A stretch of DNA of 64,000 bases from Isoetes taiwanensis (taxonomy: Eukaryota > Streptophyta > Lycopodiopsida > Isoetales > Isoetaceae). The stretch lies in NCBI GenBank assembly GCA_021234155.1, contig JAJEKV010000012.1, forward strand, positions 2,823,638-2,887,637, written 5' to 3'. Made by a program: the position numbers and the translations under genes. The notes beneath the pieces were generated by a model, which ran no database searches, was not told where the DNA came from, and saw nothing but the letters and a program-made list of their open reading frames with translations. This document shows positions 1 through 11,053 of this stretch, in pieces (position 1 is the first letter of the stretch; each line of letters starts with the position of its first letter).

Positions 1-162
1 TTGCATGGGGATGTTTGATTTCCCATAGCGATTAGGTACTTTTTGAAGCGAGGCCCCTTTTTGAATATTACGTAATTAATACATTACGTAAAATGACACT
101 TTGAACATGTAGCTTGTTAAAAGCTGCGTGCTTCCAAAACTCACCACAATTAATATACATGC

Positions 163-1080
163 ATGCAGTGCTACCACCAAAATATCTTACACTGTCCCTT
201 CTCGTCCAAGCTGCGATGTGAATTTGGCAACTCCTGCTTAAGTTTCAAGACAAACAAATGTGGCGACATTTGGGCCGTGTCCTCGAAACGCATACACCCA
301 AAAAAACTCTTCTTGCTATTTCCAGCTATCAATGATGTCCAACCGTGACTCCAAAAATATTCATGCTTGGCATACATATCGGTTAGAGCATTTCCAACAA
401 AAAACATCTCTTCCAAATCCCTTCATGCAATCTCTGTATGAGAACATTACAAACAAGGATAATTCTCCAATGTTTTCTCGGCTTCTTTCTAGAGCTCCTA
501 GGCTACAAAGACATGTCACAACATTTGGAGGCACATCCTCTGATTGCATCTGTTCAAAAATATTGTCCATTCAACATACCTGCAATCAGTAGCACTTCAA
601 GGTATAACATTTTGATTTGGCGGCTTGCAAAACCCCTGCCTCCAAAACCAAGCCCGATTTTGCATACATGCCCAATTAATAAAACAATCGATTGCATATG
701 CCTTCTCTAGAATCTATGCATTCATTTGTTTATCAAATATGGATCAATAGAGATGCAAGTTTTCAACACACCATATGCCATTGCATCTAGACCGGCGCCT
801 TCACTTACATACACTTCAAACAATTCAATGCTTACAAGCCCCACATTTAACATGTCGGTCAAGTTATGACATACGCAACAAGAACCTTCTCAAGGACTTC
901 CCATGCCCCTACAAAGAAAACCACATCTAGCATACATGTCAACAAAGCATTGCCAATAAAAGCATTCCTTTTAAAACCCTTCCTCGTAATCTCGGTGTTT
1001 ATATCTTATCTATTGATCTCTTTTGCGGCAAGCTTTCAAGCGACAAACAATCATGGCCCGACATCACGGAGATGAACATT
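163..1080 (-). pseudogene. Relic of a PLS-class pentatricopeptide-repeat gene
   Basis: Reading the minus strand gives broken stretches typical of plant PLS-type PPR proteins. One, at 570-361, has an EQMQSEDVPPNVVT segment followed by a GFGRDVF-like segment. Another, at 416-171, has VGNALTDMYAKHEYFWSHGW and a weak SLIAG. A further degenerate unit (GNAL-like, then a Met-Tyr-Ala-Arg-Cys-like segment) lies near 1000-900. The reading frame changes several times and contains stops, so no long open frame survives. Intact PLS-type proteins edit organelle RNA and usually end in E and DYW domains; neither is visible here. I infer a decayed duplicate or fragment. The assignment to the PPR family is fairly sure, the subclass less so. 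Confidence 0.6.
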
Positions 1081-1893
1081 CTCTTTGCATCTGTTGAAAA
1101 CGTTCCAATGCTTCAAAGCCGGGTCCATGTTCGACATTTCAATATGAATTTCTTGCCGACCTTCTAGACATCTTTCATCTTCCCACGGTAATTTTTTATT
1201 TTTTTCCTCACGTTATAGGCCAAAATAATCGGACTCCACTTACTCAAATCTGAAAAGAAGTCCATGAATACTTAATCCAATGAAACCAAATACTATCGGA
1301 TAAACTCTAATCTCCACGAACATAGGAGCTGGTATTGCTAAGGGACAAAACATAAATCAATACTGCATTAGCAAGTTCGTTTGTCTTGTGTCACCTTCAC
1401 TTGAGGTTAAATTTTCTTTGTCCTTGTCGGGATCACCACCATCGAGAGAGATCCTAAGGATACATGGGGGAACAAGCTTCACGAGGCAACACACATGGCA
1501 TATTTTATAATCAGACTTGAATGAAAAGCAATAAGCGGTGGAAGAACATCATACAAACCCGGCTAGTATAATCGCCTATCACGGGGATCACGGTAGTGAA
1601 GAAAGGAAGCCGGCCGGATGGAGTGAGAAGGAAATTAATGGATTTATCGAATTTTGAACCGTTGATCACAAAAATAAAAGATCAGATGGACGGGGTTTTT
1701 TGAACTTACGTGGCCGCGACCGTGGCATAGCTAAATGCGAGGAAATCGGGCAGCTCGGGTTAGGCAACCCTTCTAAACATACAAGCTACTTAGTGGTATT
1801 GAAGAGACTGCTCGAGCAATCTTGACAAAAGTCTGCAGGTGAGGGGAGAGTCCAATTCAATAAAATATTATAGAGATGTACTTTGGCATTCGA
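1081..1893. other. No recognisable gene
   Basis: About 0.8 kb of AT-rich sequence with no long open frame, no repeat shared with other parts of the window, and no motif I recognise. Confidence 0.4.
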
Positions 1894-2169
1894 TTAAGAC
1901 TTACGGGTCCCACTCCACAAAGCGCTTTTAACAACTCTGCGGCTGCGTGCACCAAAAAGAAACATGCCTGAATCAGCATTGGCAAGATAGAGAAGCAACG
2001 TGGTGAAACTCACCTTTAATATCTTTTCAGATTGACCTGAAAGGGAGTCGACATATCTCAGGGCAAACCAACCATCCATCTTCAGAATAATTTGACTCAA
2101 CCTTAGGTATAACAAAAATGGACGATTGCCATAAAGCTTCTCAATTTTTACAATGTCATAATCATTCAA
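1894..2169 (-). CDS. Possible exon pair of an unrecognised minus-strand gene
   Basis: A 91-residue minus-strand frame looks like two exons read through a short intron. The first part ends at a good donor (AAAG then GTGAGT), after a segment ending GQSEKILK. An acceptor (GATTCAG) follows, and a second short exon reads GMFLFGARSRRVVKSALWSG, ending at a CCC-GTAAGT donor. The composition is protein-like and the splice sites are consistent, but I do not recognise the family and found no convincing neighbouring exons. It could be a gene fragment. Function unknown. Confidence 0.3.
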   Translation of the reverse strand: MNDYDIVKIEKLYGNRPFLLYLRLSQIILKMDGWFALRYVDSLSGQSEKILKVSFTTLLLYLANADSGMFLFGARSRRVVKSALWSGTRKS

Positions 2170-2304
2170 TTTGCTTTCAAAAGTAGAATCGACCCACTAA
2201 GAAAAGGGGCACAGAGATTTGAAGGCACAGAGCAAGCCATAAGCTGGAGATGAGAGGCAAGACATAGAGAATCGAATTCTAAGAGGTAATAATGTAGAGG
2301 CTCT

Positions 2305-2462
2305 TTGAAAGCTCAATTGTCAAGAACATCTTTGGATGCATCACATTGGAAAGAACAGGTCATAGAAAAGAGGGCTAACGAAAGGAGCGCCCGGGATGCC
2401 ATAGCTGAGGAGATCAGAAGCCAAACCCTACAGACAAACCATCCCGCTATAAATTTCTTAAA
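2305..2462 (+). other. Possible coiled-coil exon fragment
   Basis: The plus strand encodes a short charged segment (HWKEQVIEKRANERSARDAIAEEI) ending at SQTLQ. It looks like part of a coiled coil, with no stop until 2493. No partner exons were found. It may be a captured or decayed gene piece, or chance. Between here and 3849 I see no other gene. Confidence 0.2.
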
Positions 2463-3409
2463 ATTCGGTCTGTTGCTAGTGATTTTTTCTTGAATCTAGG
2501 TCTTTGTGTAGTTCGAAAAGGATTCAAGTCGTGACAGTTTACAAGCGTGAAATAGAAACTAATTCAAGCCAATTACACGCATTTGGACAGTTTACAAGCA
2601 TGAAGTAAAACTTATTCAAGCCGATTACATCATGTATTAGCCACTGTTAGATCATAAATCATCTAAACCACATAGCTCTATCCATTTTTAGGACTACTAT
2701 TCACACTTTTGAAAATTTGTCGAGCATGCATCACGAAGGTTTAGAGAGGATAGATTTTTTACGGTATAGATTACGTATGCCTAAAAACACAAGTCTGATA
2801 ATGAATGTAAACATTTAACGCATTGTCTCAAACTTTGAGCGCATTATGCGAAACTTTGAAGAAATGAAAAAGCCGACTAAAGTCTGCGTAACACCTACTT
2901 CATCACGTGCAAAATTTCAACAAATCGAGTCGTTCAAATTATTTGGAGCATTCAAAAGATTTAAGCCTTGCATTCAAATAGGGATTTAAAGCAATCGAGG
3001 CTCCATAGCGGATAAGGTTCTGAAAACATAGCGGCCGCCATAGGTAGAAGGCAAAAGCACCTTGGAGCCTACCCTCGCTCCTTTCCTCGCATGCAGTCTG
3101 ACAGTAGCACCCATGTTCCATAGAGCTCTGTTTAGAAAGTACTGTGTTTTGGTTGCTTTGCTTATCTCTGACCGTCTGTTGTGCATATCCCTCCCATATT
3201 CCTTCCCATGCAACTATCTCGGCCATACATTGGACATCATGGCATATTCGTCCTTCCTCACAACCGTGCAAAGGGATTGCGAGCAATCCAAAAATATGAA
3301 GTTAAATGAGATGATGCTTTTTTGTTTTTAGCATTTAGAGATCAGACATATTTGGTTTCATTATTAGATGATAATGGCCACTTATAGATGATGAGGCTAC
3401 TTTGCCCAG

Positions 3410-3510
3410 TTATAGACCAGATTATAATGGTCTCTTGTTGAGTGAGCTCTTCCCCAATTATAGACCAGATTATATATGAAAATGGTCTCCTCTTGTTGAG
3501 TGAGCTCTTC
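3410..3510 (+). repeat. Imperfect tandem duplication, about 47-bp unit
   Basis: The unit TTATAGACCAGATTATA, AATGGTCTC, then TCTTGTTGAGTGAGCTCTTC occurs twice in direct tandem (about 3410-3452 and 3457-3510). The second copy carries small insertions. No coding role is visible. Confidence 0.6.
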
Positions 3511-3848
3511 ACTTTTTCAGCTTGCTTTTCAGCTCTTCAAGATCGTAATGAAATCCACGCCTGCCTGCTAGTGCTGGCCTAAGCTAAATAACCTTGCCTG
3601 CTAGTGCCATCTCGCTCAGACATGACGGGCCCTAACAGATAAAATTGCCTGCCTTGGCACAGTATTATGTATCGGCCTACTTTTTTTGCAAATCTCAATA
3701 TTCCAAGACTAGGTTTCTGAATAGTCATAAATGTTACTAAGCCATCATAAGTTCACAAATTGAAGGGGAAAAATAAGAGAATACTTTAGCTTCCGTTTCA
3801 GTTCAAAACAATGATCAATGATGTATTTTTTGTGCTGAAAAGAAGATA

Positions 3849-5532
3849 TTAAGGAACTCTATCAAATGGTTTTGTGTCCTCGTAGCATACTGGCCAAACT
3901 GCATCTATGGCTGCTTCAGCATCGATTTTTGAACAGTTAGGGTTCGTAGCAACTGAAAGCAGTGCCCTTCTTCTTACACAAGTCTGCCATCCAAAAATTA
4001 AAACAATTAAAGTAGAACTGGGCACCTTTAACCAAACAGGACAAAAACAGACGGATTTAACATACCTGGTGATGTTTACAAAGACCAAAATTCCCACGGT
4101 TGAACTCTTGCTTAAAATGGCAGTCTCCGCTCAGGTTGGCATACGAATCTATGCACACTTTCAGACACAAAATCATTAACAAGAGTTTAGCTGCTGCAAA
4201 AATGTCTATCAGGAAATTTTAACAATCGTGAATGGGACAAAGAAAAACACATGGGACAGGTTATGCTAGCACATTTAAATGGTGGGATGTTTCATGTAAA
4301 CTTGAGTTGAGGGGCAGTATTCAGACTCCTTGTTTCCTTTTTCCCGTCCCAAGCACCAGGTACTAAAACATTCACCAGAATAAAACCAAGTGCCAAATGA
4401 GGTACAAGAAATTGAAGCCTTTTATGGAATATCCATCGATAAAGGTTCCTAGATGAAGTATATTGCATACTTTCCATGTTTTCAGAGTTTTCAAGAGCCA
4501 ATGTTTCTTATAAAGTAGTTTAAAGTCAGATATACCTCGCTGCATGCATGATGCTGGCAGTTAGACCAGTCTAAGTTCTTTGCTCGACAATGATCGTAGG
4601 CATGAATAAGTTCATGCGTCAATATAGTATCCACTTCTTGCTGGAATAATACATGGTTGCTGCAAACAACGACCTGCTCAAAAAATTAAACAAAATAATA
4701 AATAAGTTGGCAAGAAAGTCTGACAAAATATAGCAAAACAACAATGTTGCGCTGTCAAGAAGATATATGCACGAGGCAAACAACCACATAAATGTAGTGC
4801 AGTTAAAAATGCACACGAAATTCAGTCCACAGAGCAAGGTGCTCCAACCATAAGAATGCAAGTCATAGTGGTTGCTTTACCCGACTTCAGAGGCAAAACT
4901 CAGTAAAAGAAGATACAAAGGCAGGCCCTATGCCGGTTTTTTGTTTGTTGACAAAGATGGTCACAAAAATTCCTTATGCCCATCCTTTACTTCATTTGAA
5001 AAGGTTGATGCATCCTCTGGGTTTTGAAGTCCATCAATCGTATTTTTAAGTTGTTTTTACTGAATATTACCTATACGTCTCCATTCCATTGTTTGTTCAG
5101 TGTGCAATTGGAGATTGGTGAACTGAGTTATTTTTTTATGAATCGCCATGCAAAGAAAAATTTGAAAGTACTTTAAATACTAAGCAGGAATAGAACCATT
5201 GATTGTTTAAAGAGTGGATAGTGGTACCAACTCCAATATCAGATTGAAATCCGCCACCAACTTCTTTATCGCATTCCATTGTTTTGAAGAACTCATCTCC
5301 GACGCTGCAACCTGCCTTTTGCAACGCATCTCGCATAAACTTTACCATAGGACCTGCATGCATGATCCAAGAAACAGACAATGGCAATTTCAGGCTCTGA
5401 AATGCAAGAATAAATCAACAAAAAAGCAGGATGCACACTTCGAGAAAGTGAGTGTTCAATCATCTGCTGACAGTGCTCTTTCGTAGTGCCATAACTCGAA
5501 CGAGTTTCCTCCTTGCCATGTCTGTCCTCCAT
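3849..5532 (-). CDS. ATP23: Mitochondrial intermembrane-space metalloprotease ATP23, five exons, one apparent frameshift
   Basis: ATP23 is a zinc metalloprotease (family M76) of the mitochondrial intermembrane space that matures and chaperones subunits of the ATP synthase Fo part. Exons read on the minus strand are 5532-5439, 5353-5232, 4673-4536, 4148-4066 and 3983-3849, all within GT-AG introns. They give about 190 residues, the usual plant length. Visible hallmarks are the start MEDRHGKEE, the segment SPMVKFMRDALQKAGC, the catalytic HELIHAYDHC zinc site, the cysteine-rich NLDWSNCQHHACSE, then LSGDCHFK, CVRRRALLS, and the C-terminus YEDTKPFDRVP. Exon 4 is one base short for the expected reading between IR and NLSGDC, so either the gene is damaged or one base is missing from the assembly. 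The exon 2 donor (GTTGGT at 5231-5226) is weak; an alternative one at 5227 would shift the frame. A telo-box lies just before the ATG. Confidence 0.85.
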
Positions 5533-5543
5533 TCCAAAGCTGA

Positions 5544-5552
5544 GTTTAGGGT
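5544..5552 (-). promoter_or_regulatory. Telo-box just upstream of ATP23
   Basis: The minus strand reads AAACCCTAA ending 11 bases before the ATP23 start codon. This element is well known near the start of plant genes for translation and growth-linked functions. Its role here is inferred from position. Confidence 0.5.
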
Positions 5553-6215
5553 TTCAGACGCCCGGGTGAGATTCGACTATAGCAATTAAAACTTAATTTT
5601 AATATTATAGCCGCTACAAAACTTACAAGTCATCCATTCGTCCACAACAATATGTTCCACGAACCTATGCCAACGTGGCAGTGCCTTTGGCATTTTTAAG
5701 GGTCGGCCAATATTGGCTGGCCGTACTCATGTTTTGCCACGTGAAGAAGCATTCCCCGCGAAACTCTGTTTGCCGATCTAACCAAGAGATTCAACAAGAG
5801 ACTGATCTGGAATTCTGGCGCCAAATAAACTTGCTAAACCGATTTTCTTTGTATATAATGACGATCTTTGTTGCTTGCAATATGCTGCATTTTCTGGTGG
5901 ACAATTCGTATGTTTTCTATCCTGCTTTTCTTTTTGGGTTCATTATCTTATTGAATTTGATGAGTAAGTGATTCCACGGGCGTTTTCCACAGATTGCTAA
6001 AGTTGATTCCATAGGGAGTTCTTAAAAGGAACAAGATCACAAGGTACTATGATCGAACTGCTCCTTTTTAGCAAATTATTAAATTTAGTAATAATTAGAG
6101 TTTATTTTTGCAAATGGCTTCTCTGAGAATTCCTTGTCCACAAAAAGCTATGAATGCAGGGAGGAAACCACCATATATGATTTACAAGTATGTGGTTGTT
6201 TATTGTGCTTTTGTT
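5553..6215. other. No recognisable gene
   Basis: Intergenic sequence between the ATP23 promoter and the first decayed gypsy element. A 98-codon plus-strand frame (5675-5971) with hydrophobic stretches is present but resembles nothing I know and has no supporting context. Confidence 0.35.
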
Positions 6216-6219
6216 GTGA

Positions 6220-8830
6220 GTCGTGGCTACTATGGGGCTTGCATGCGGGAATGAAGCGGGCGATATTATGGACCCGGTTGCAAGGGGCCAAGTACTTCTC
6301 AAAAGATTGATTTATACTCAGGATATCACCAAATCGAGAATCAAAGGGAGGACATCCATAAGTCTGCTTTTAGCTTTTCGATGCGGGCATTATGAGTTCT
6401 GGTTTATGCCTTTTGGACTAACTAATGCCCCACTTAACTTTCATGCGATTGATGAATGATGTCTTGAGCAATACTTGGATGATTTTGTTGTTATTTTTTG
6501 CGACATTCTCATCTATAGTAAGACTACGGAGGGCGTGAAAACATCTCGGTTGGCCCTACAAAAACTAAGGCGTCACCCGACTCTTTGCCAAGTTCTCTAA
6601 GTGCAAGTTTGCCACCCCAAAGTGGACTATTTAGGCCATGTCATTTCATTGAAGGAATTGTTCTGGTCGAGCAAAGATAGAGGCGTCAAGGATTGGCCCA
6701 TTCGGGTAATGTTTGAGGAGGTTTGAAGCTTCTTGGGATTGGCGGGGATATTCTGGTAAGTTTGTTAAGGACTTACGCAAAGATTGCGGCACCTCTTCTG
6801 CCAGATCTTACAAAGCATGAGAAAGTGAAGGATTGGATTGAGCATTGGAAAGCAAAAGTCCGGGGAAAGTTTTGAAGCTTAAGGATGCTTTAACATCGGC
6901 ACCGGTCCTCACATTGCGGACCCGAAAAGGATAAACTAGTAGCAGCGGATGCTAGTAAGATTGCTCTTAGGGGAGTCCTAATGCAAGAGGGAGGGTTATT
7001 GCCTATGATTCAAAAGAAAATGAATGAGGCCCGGGCAGGCGATACCCTACCCATGATCGGGGAGTTGTTGGCTATTGTCAGCTCTGCGTATATGGAACAC
7101 TACCTTCTTGGTAGAAGATTTCCACTTGTCTGAGATCATCGAGTCTCGTTATCTATCAACCCGGCCCGAATCTCAATCTCCCGTCAAAGGAGATGGATGG
7201 AGTTTCTCGAGGAGTATGATTTTGAGATTATGTATAAGCACAGGAAACACAATGTGGTTTCTGCGGATCGTTGTCACACCATCCTTGGTAACCCGAACCC
7301 ATTGTAATGCAATTTCCACACTCATTAGTGAGTTAGGAAGCGAGATAGGCCGCGGACCTTGGCCCACAGATCCGAGTTCCATGGCGCTGGGATAGTTTGG
7401 CTAAGGAGAGCGCGTGCGGATAAAGAACGTGAAGCTTTCGTTCGTATAAGAAAGAGGGCAATTTGTTATATTACAAAGATAAGTTGTGTGTACATGAGAC
7501 TTGAGTCGTAAACTTATTCTCCATGACACACACAACGACCCTATAGGCTGGACATGCGAGTTTTATGAAGACCTACTTTAAGATCCGCCCATTATTTTTG
7601 GCCTTGATGAAGAAGGACATTGCGAGTATATTAAGCGATTAATCGGTGTGTCAACAAATCAAAGGCTGAGCAACTAAGGATTCGGGAGAGTTGCAACCCC
7701 TAGATGTGCCCAATGCCAAATGGGAAGTGATAACTATGGATTTCATTGTGGGCCTTCCATGTACTCTCCGTGGATATGATGCATTAATGGTAGTGGTGGA
7801 CAAATTATCGAAAATGGCTCATTTCTTGCCATATCGTACCACGGACCTGACCTTATGATACCGCTTTCTTTGTTTGCAAAGGAGATCTTGATTGCATGGA
7901 ATGCCACGAGTTATCGTATCAAACGGGGATCCCAAATTAAGTAAGTGCGTTAAGGGAAGATTTCTTTGCCACCATCCAAACCAAGCTTGCTATGAGTACG
8001 ACATATCATCCTCGACCGGATGGTCGGGATAGGCGTACCAATCGCATTATAGAAGATATGCTCTGAGTTATGTGTGGAGTAAGCAATCACAATGGGCTGA
8101 CTATATTTATTTTGTTGAATTTGCCTATAATAGCATGAAGCGAGGAGTCTTCGAATGTCTCCCTTTATGATAAATTATGGTTACCAATGTCTTACTCGGG
8201 ACACATGGCATAATCCCGTTTCTAAGGTGGAGGTTTCTCAACACTCCTCTTGGAAATGCAAACTTTAGTTGAGGAGTGCGTGGATACTTATTGGGCTGCT
8301 TCCGATCGTCGAAGAGAATCGCGGATAAACCTGGAGAACCCCGCGGGTCTTCAAGTGGGCGAATCGGTTTGGCTTAAGATTAAGGTAAAACAAGCCAAGC
8401 TTAAGATTGAGTAGCGCAAAAGCTAGCACCCGGATGGGGTTTGGCCGTTCAAAATCATTGAGCGTGTTGGAGAAACGGGCATATCGCTTGGATTTGCCAC
8501 CCAGCGAAGATCCACAAGGTCTTTCATGTGAGTCTTACGGCGGCACCCGGATCGAGAGGAGATCTTGGATACACCCACCCTACTTGAAATGGCGAGAAGA
8601 GCATTTAGATATAGTGCCTGAAGCTCTTCTTGATCGAGCATATAACAGACGAGAAGGACTCAAATGTTGCAATACTTGGTTAAGTGGAAACACTTGCCGG
8701 TTGAGGATGCTAAATGGGTGATGGAGATTGACCTTGAGAAGCACTATTAGGACTTCATCGGGGAATCTCGAGGCCGCACCATCAGCGATGCTATCAATCC
8801 CGCTTTTGGCGGTAAGCTTGAAACTTGATT
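6220..8830 (+). pseudogene. Decayed gypsy pol (RT, RNase H, integrase, chromodomain)
   Basis: Order on the plus strand: RT pieces [12 protein letters not shown] near 6410 and DDFVVIF near 6480; YLGHVIS near 6630; RNase H remains near 6950-7100; integrase core pieces (VVDKLSKMAHFLPYRTTD near 7795, a STTYHPRPDGR-like piece near 8000 and EFAYNS near 8120); and a chromodomain-like end (IVPEALLDRAYN near 8610, then WV). Each piece lies in a different frame or next to stops. Where a glutamate is usual in the integrase DDE triad the frame reads arginine. It cannot make a working polyprotein. Confidence 0.8.
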
Positions 8831-9444
8831 AAGCGAGAATCATGCGGTAGAGGGGTAGATGCATCGTGCGTAATAATAGTTATCGATGATGAGATCACTT
8901 TCGTGTTCTCTAGGACGTGGTGTATTGTCAATGTGGGCATGACCGCGAATTGCTTGGAAAGCATGTAGTTGATAGGCCGCGTTCATCCCGGCTATAATGG
9001 GAACTTGGCCATTCCTTACGCCGCAATGAATTGCGAACCATAGGCATGATAGGTTCCCTTGTACATAAATTTTTCCTTTATTCTTATAGGGGGTGGTCCC
9101 TTCAACCACAACCTATTTATATTATCTATATATACTGATGTATTCACATGTGTAGGCCAGTGAGCAGTACGTGACCTGCCCATGTATAGAGGGTTGCTGA
9201 TGGCCCGACTTTTCCAGTTTTATCTTGTCTACATGGGTTATCTTTTTGTCACTATAATCTTTGATGTCGGACTTTGGTCCTTAAACCTTCTTATGATAAG
9301 TATGTGAAATGCACCTTGGTGCTTAAACTATTATATATTTAATTTTTGATGTTATTACCCTTGCAAATAAGGAATTACCTTCCTTCTTTTATGTATAGTT
9401 TTTATAGTTTAACTAACCCTAATGCTGAGGACAGCATTATTTCT
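8831..9444 (+). other. Untranslated 3' region of gypsy A between pol and polypurine tract
   Basis: This stretch has no coding sense. It shares blocks with the same interval of the second element (37,100-37,400 and 41,830-41,950), which shows it is element sequence rather than host DNA. Confidence 0.6.
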
Positions 9445-9457
9445 AAGGAGGGGAGAA
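9445..9457 (+). other. Polypurine tract of gypsy A
   Basis: AAGGAGGGGAGAA directly precedes the TG that opens the 3' LTR. It is the plus-strand priming site of reverse transcription. The second element has AAGGGGAGGAGAA at the same place. Confidence 0.75.
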
Positions 9458-11053
9458 TGTGACGTTCCAAGTATTTATACGGTATACGTATAAATATACT
9501 GACACGTCACCCATTAAAGATACGCCACCATGGGGTATTTTAACCTAGGGGGTTAACCTAAAAGGGATTAATTTAGCTATGCTAAATTAATTATTAAAGA
9601 TTAATTACCTATGATTAAGGAATTAATCTCTAATTGGATTAATTAGGATAATGGATGGATTAGGAAGGCGCCACTTGGCCAAACTCGATTGGCCAGTATG
9701 GGGATGCTAACTTGGGGCATCAACATTGAACCTTTGTCCCATTTGACCCCAAAATCGAGCCGGGGAGGAGGGCGGTTGGCCCAAGTTCTTTGAAGTTGTT
9801 CTTTGAGTGCCCAAGTTTGCTAAACACACAAGTCTTTGAAGATGGAAGCACCCCATGATAATGGATCAAGTCGAAACTCGGGTAAATGGGTAGTTCAAGC
9901 TTGAGATTTGTAGGATAGCGCTTCAGTTAGTCCTCTCTGATTATCTTTGTTAGGACTAACCCTTCTTCGATAGATGGGATTATATTTCGATTATGGATTA
10001 TGCTTTGATACGTATGGATGGATGAATCTATCATAGTTTCTCTATTAGCCTTCGTAAAGTAGGGATTAGAGGGGTAGAGACCTATGTGCCCTATGCACTT
10101 AGTATGCTCCTAGTAGCTCCTTTAATTCCCAATTAGTTCTTGACACGACATGCCCGGAGGGAGACCATAGAGTTGTGGGTGCTATGGGATTGCTTAGCAC
10201 CCGAGAGGGGCCTTGGTGGTAAAAGTGGGGGTGGGGTCTTGCCCGCGAACAAAAAAGGCTCCTAGGACTCCTCATGGGCTAGGCCTAATAGTCCCGATCC
10301 GCGTAGAGGGCGGGTATGGAGTCACGACACTCCACAGATGCGGAGGAGGTGTGACCCGTATGGGGCACACAGTACTAGCGTGGGATTTAGGGGAGTAAGT
10401 GGATGCGGATGTGGGGGTGCCCGATGCGGCACGTATGCTCTAGCTCACCCATGGAACGTGATCTGTGATCTGGGATACTTCCCTAACTGCCTCATTGGAC
10501 GGGGGCTTCATGAACCACAGGTAGGCTCGAAGGGTGATACCTTGAGTCTAGCGTCTCCCAGGAAGGCTATAGTGATGCCATAGCATGTTTCGACTCATCA
10601 CCAAAGTGTGCGGGGAGGAGGCGGATGGAGTGGACAACCCGGTAGATGTTCTATGCCGATAGCGCCATGTCAAGATTGATCTGCTGATCTCTTGAGACAC
10701 GGCGTCGATCCAATCCTCCTTTGGGTCTGAGCGGGGTAGAACCATAGGTTTGGGGTGTTTTTCCCTAGTATTAAATGCATATTCTTCGTTGTTGTCACTT
10801 GGATGGATGTGCCACCCCTCGTGGTGGTATTTTATGATATGATTATGCTGTGTGCTAACATTGTATTCACGCTTCCGCGACATAGGAGCCCCATTGAAGG
10901 CATGGGCCGAATGACCCCTCTGTGTCCTTCACTTTCGAGCATCTTCCTATAGATGGCCGAGTTAGGCGGAGGCTGCTTTCGTGTGGCGGTTGGTGCATGC
11001 ATGGGAGGAAAAGTCCTCATATATATCGTCCAGAGTGTAGTATATGTTCGGGG
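9458..11053 (+). repeat. 3' LTR of gypsy A, about 1.6 kb
   Basis: It opens with TGTGACGTTCC right after the polypurine tract and aligns along its length with the LTR at 41,964-43,488 (TGTGATGTTCC). A perfect 11-bp hairpin with a TAT loop lies at 9567-9591. Short open frames inside it (for example 10,213-10,583) are not genes. The 3' edge is judged only from loss of similarity to the other LTR and may be off by tens of bases. Confidence 0.7.

Larger units (their letters stand above)
6220..11053 (+). mobile_element. Ty3/gypsy chromovirus-type retrotransposon A, 5'-truncated and decayed
   Basis: The element starts inside reverse transcriptase and runs through RNase H, integrase and a chromodomain-like end to a 3' LTR. 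No 5' LTR, gag or protease is present. It belongs to the same family as the element at 28.9-43.5 kb: the pol end, the stretch after pol (for example CTATAATGGGAA then GGCCATTCCTTACGCCG), the polypurine tract and the LTR all match that copy at lower identity. Many stops and frameshifts show it is old. The end of the LTR is approximate. Confidence 0.8.

Noticed and set aside
10213-10883. Several open frames of 60-110 codons on both strands
   Set aside because: They lie in the LTR of gypsy A; such frames are common in GC-rich LTR sequence and show no motif.
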